Below are positions 5,326 through 6,711 of a DNA stretch of 6,711 nucleotides, in pieces; the first letter of the stretch is position 1, and each line of letters starts with the position of its first letter. The notes beneath the pieces were generated by a model, which saw nothing but the letters and a program-made list of their open reading frames with translations, was not told the DNA's origin and made no database searches. Source of the DNA: Acetobacteraceae bacterium (GTDB taxonomy: Bacteria > Pseudomonadota > Alphaproteobacteria > Acetobacterales > Acetobacteraceae); contig JASHVY010000085.1 in assembly GCA_030044345.1 (NCBI GenBank), positions 1-6,711 on the forward strand. Reading direction: 5' to 3'. The position numbers and the translations under genes are program-made.

Positions 5326-6711
5326 ATGACCCGCCCGCGGATCTTTTCAGGGATGCGGCTTCGCCGTCTCGGGCTTGTGGCGATGCTGGTCCTCCCCTTC
5401 CTCGTGCCCGCGCCGGCACGCGCCGCGGCGAGCGGATGGGTAGGGGACCATCACGCTTCGGTGCGGCTGATCACCGCCGAGCAGGCGACCGGATCGGCCG
5501 GAACGGTCGATGCGGGGCTCGAGTTCCGCCTCGCATCCGGGTGGCATATCTACTGGCGCGAGCCCGGCACGGCCGGCCTGCCGCCCACGATCTCCTGGCA
5601 CGGCTCGCAAAACCTGAAGCAGGCGGGCATTTCCTGGCCGGCCCCTCTGCGCAGCGTGATCGACGGGCTGCAGACCTATGGCTATGCCGGAACCGCGGTC
5701 CTGCCGATCGCGGCAGAGCTCGAACATCCCGGCGCGCCGCTTCACCTTCATGCCACCGTCAATTACCTCGCCTGCCGCGATATCTGCGTTCCCTTCCATG
5801 CGGTGCTGGATCTCGGCCTTCCTGCCGGAATCGCGCTGCCCGGACCCGAGGCGGGACGGATCGCGGCGGCCCAGGCGCGCGTGCCGGGCGACCTCGCAGA
5901 GCTGGGCCTGAAGCTCGTCAGGGCCGAGGCGGCGCCGGCCGGCAAGGCGCAGTCTGAGCTGGTCCTCGTACTGGAAGGCCGGAGGGCGCGCCTCGCCCAT
6001 CCGGATCTCTTCGTCGAAGGGCTGCCGCGCGGCGCCCCGGGGCCACCGCTTCTCGTTCCGGGCAATGAGGACGGCCGGGCGAGCCTGGTGCTGCGCGGGA
6101 TCGATGCCCCGGCGGCCGAGATTGCGGGCCGCGCGCTGACCTTCACGCTGACGGACGGGCCCGGCCGCGCCGCGACCTTCGGCGCCCGGCCGGTCGCGGC
6201 GAATTCTGCCAGCGTTCCCGGCAGCCTCCCCGACCCGCTGGCGGCTCCGCTGGCCCTGCTCGCCATTGCCTTTCTGGGTGGGCTTCTCCTCAACGTCATG
6301 CCCTGTGTGCTGCCGGTGCTCGCGCTCAAGCTCATGGGGCTGGCCGCGCTCGCGGGGGCAGAACGGCGCGCGGCACGGCGAGAGCTGCTGGCCTCGGCCG
6401 CTGGTGTCCTCGCCGGCTTTGCGGTGCTGGCCGGTGCGCTGATCGGTCTCAAGGCAGCCGGCGCCTCGGTCGGGTGGGGAATCCAGTTCCAGCAACCCTG
6501 GTTCCTGGCCGCGATGACGATGGTGATGGTGCTCTTCGCCGCCGATCTTTGGGGCTGGATCACGATCACGGCCCCGCGCGGCCTTGCCGCCTTTGCCATC
6601 GCCGGCCATCGCCGCCGTCATCTCGGCGCCTTCCTCACCGGCGCCTTTGCCACCCTGCTTGCGACCTCCTGCTCGGCCCCCTTCGTCGGCACGGCCGTCG
6701 GGTTCGCGCTG
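5326..6711 (+). CDS. ScsB/DsbD-type thiol:disulfide interchange protein, N-terminal part, cut by window end
   Basis: Membrane protein that passes electrons from cytoplasmic thioredoxin to periplasmic thiol partners. The 462 visible residues cover a signal sequence (MTRPRIFSGMRLRRLGLVAM..., cleavage likely near ARA-AASGW, residues 31-35) and the periplasmic domain. Its start (DHHASVRLITA ... GLEFRLASGWHIYWREPGTAG) is typical of ScsB and related bacterial DsbD-like proteins. The redox pair is C150-RDI-C154 in NYLACRDICVPF. A hydrophobic region begins near residue 304, with NVMPCVLPV carrying C327 of the first membrane helix, and LLATSCSAPFVGT carrying the second membrane Cys, C449. These two are the pair that relay electrons in DsbD. 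The C-terminal helices and thioredoxin-like domain would lie beyond the window. Starts at 5314 or 5353 are possible; 5326 has the best ribosome binding site. The gene follows the amt terminator, so it should have its own promoter, although none is obvious. I give no symbol because DsbD, ScsB and CcdA-type fusions cannot be separated without the missing end. Confidence 0.9.
   Translation, partial: MTRPRIFSGMRLRRLGLVAMLVLPFLVPAPARAAASGWVGDHHASVRLITAEQATGSAGTVDAGLEFRLASGWHIYWREPGTAGLPPTISWHGSQNLKQAGISWPAPLRSVIDGLQTYGYAGTAVLPIAAELEHPGAPLHLHATVNYLACRDICVPFHAVLDLGLPAGIALPGPEAGRIAAAQARVPGDLAELGLKLVRAEAAPAGKAQSELVLVLEGRRARLAHPDLFVEGLPRGAPGPPLLVPGNEDGRASLVLRGIDAPAAEIAGRALTFTLTDGPGRAATFGARPVAANSASVPGSLPDPLAAPLALLAIAFLGGLLLNVMPCVLPVLALKLMGLAALAGAERRAARRELLASAAGVLAGFAVLAGALIGLKAAGASVGWGIQFQQPWFLAAMTMVMVLFAADLWGWITITAPRGLAAFAIAGHRRRHLGAFLTGAFATLLATSCSAPFVGTAVGFAL

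Noticed and set aside
3845..5419. 524-residue minus-strand open frame across amt
   Set aside because: It is antisense to the clearly recognisable ammonium transporter, with His/Asp/Glu/Gly-rich composition typical of antisense GC-rich coding DNA.
5142..5957. 271-residue plus-strand open frame overlapping the end of amt and the DsbD-like gene
   Set aside because: It runs through the amt terminator and is in a different frame from both real genes; Arg/Ala/Gly/Pro-rich composition indicates an out-of-frame shadow.
5347..6621. 424-residue minus-strand open frame at the right end
   Set aside because: It lies opposite the DsbD-like gene, whose signal sequence, CxxxC and membrane Cys motifs are clear.

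Overview
The window is high-GC bacterial DNA. The typical alphaproteobacterial protein families (an AMT2-like ammonium transporter, a ScsB/DsbD-type disulfide reductase), the codon use and the sigma-54 promoter suggest an alphaproteobacterium, possibly Acetobacteraceae or another Rhodospirillales lineage. This placement is inference; there is no rRNA or other marker in the window.

Left half (1-2693): two divergently transcribed genes encode secreted, low-complexity proteins rich in Ser, Ala, Gly, Thr and Asn. The minus-strand gene (146 aa from the preferred start) and the plus-strand gene (489 aa) each have an N-terminal signal sequence and a clear Shine-Dalgarno site. Neither resembles a family I recognise. 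They are separated by about 700 bp with no convincing gene, containing short direct repeats and a small hairpin motif. The larger gene ends at a near-perfect intrinsic terminator (12-bp stem plus six T).

Middle (2694-3541): about 320 bp without a credible gene contains a 14-bp tandem duplication and ends in a second good intrinsic terminator with no CDS in front of it. This could be the 3' end of a small RNA or an attenuator for the next gene. A GNAT-family N-acetyltransferase gene starts 33 bp after this terminator.

Right half (3542-6711): the clearest regulatory story is here. A full-consensus sigma-54 (RpoN) -24/-12 promoter lies 50 bp upstream of an ammonium transporter gene (amt, 452 aa). 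A 17-bp perfect palindrome with the TGC-N11-GCA geometry of NtrC sites lies about 150 bp upstream of the predicted transcription start. Together they indicate nitrogen-limitation control of ammonium uptake. amt ends at its own strong terminator and has no adjacent glnK. The last gene, cut by the window end, encodes the N-terminal periplasmic domain and first membrane segments of a ScsB/DsbD-like thiol:disulfide reductase; it is probably functionally unrelated to amt.

I see no CRISPR array, insertion sequence, tRNA, rRNA or phage genes. The least explained elements are the pair of secreted low-complexity proteins and the orphan terminator region.
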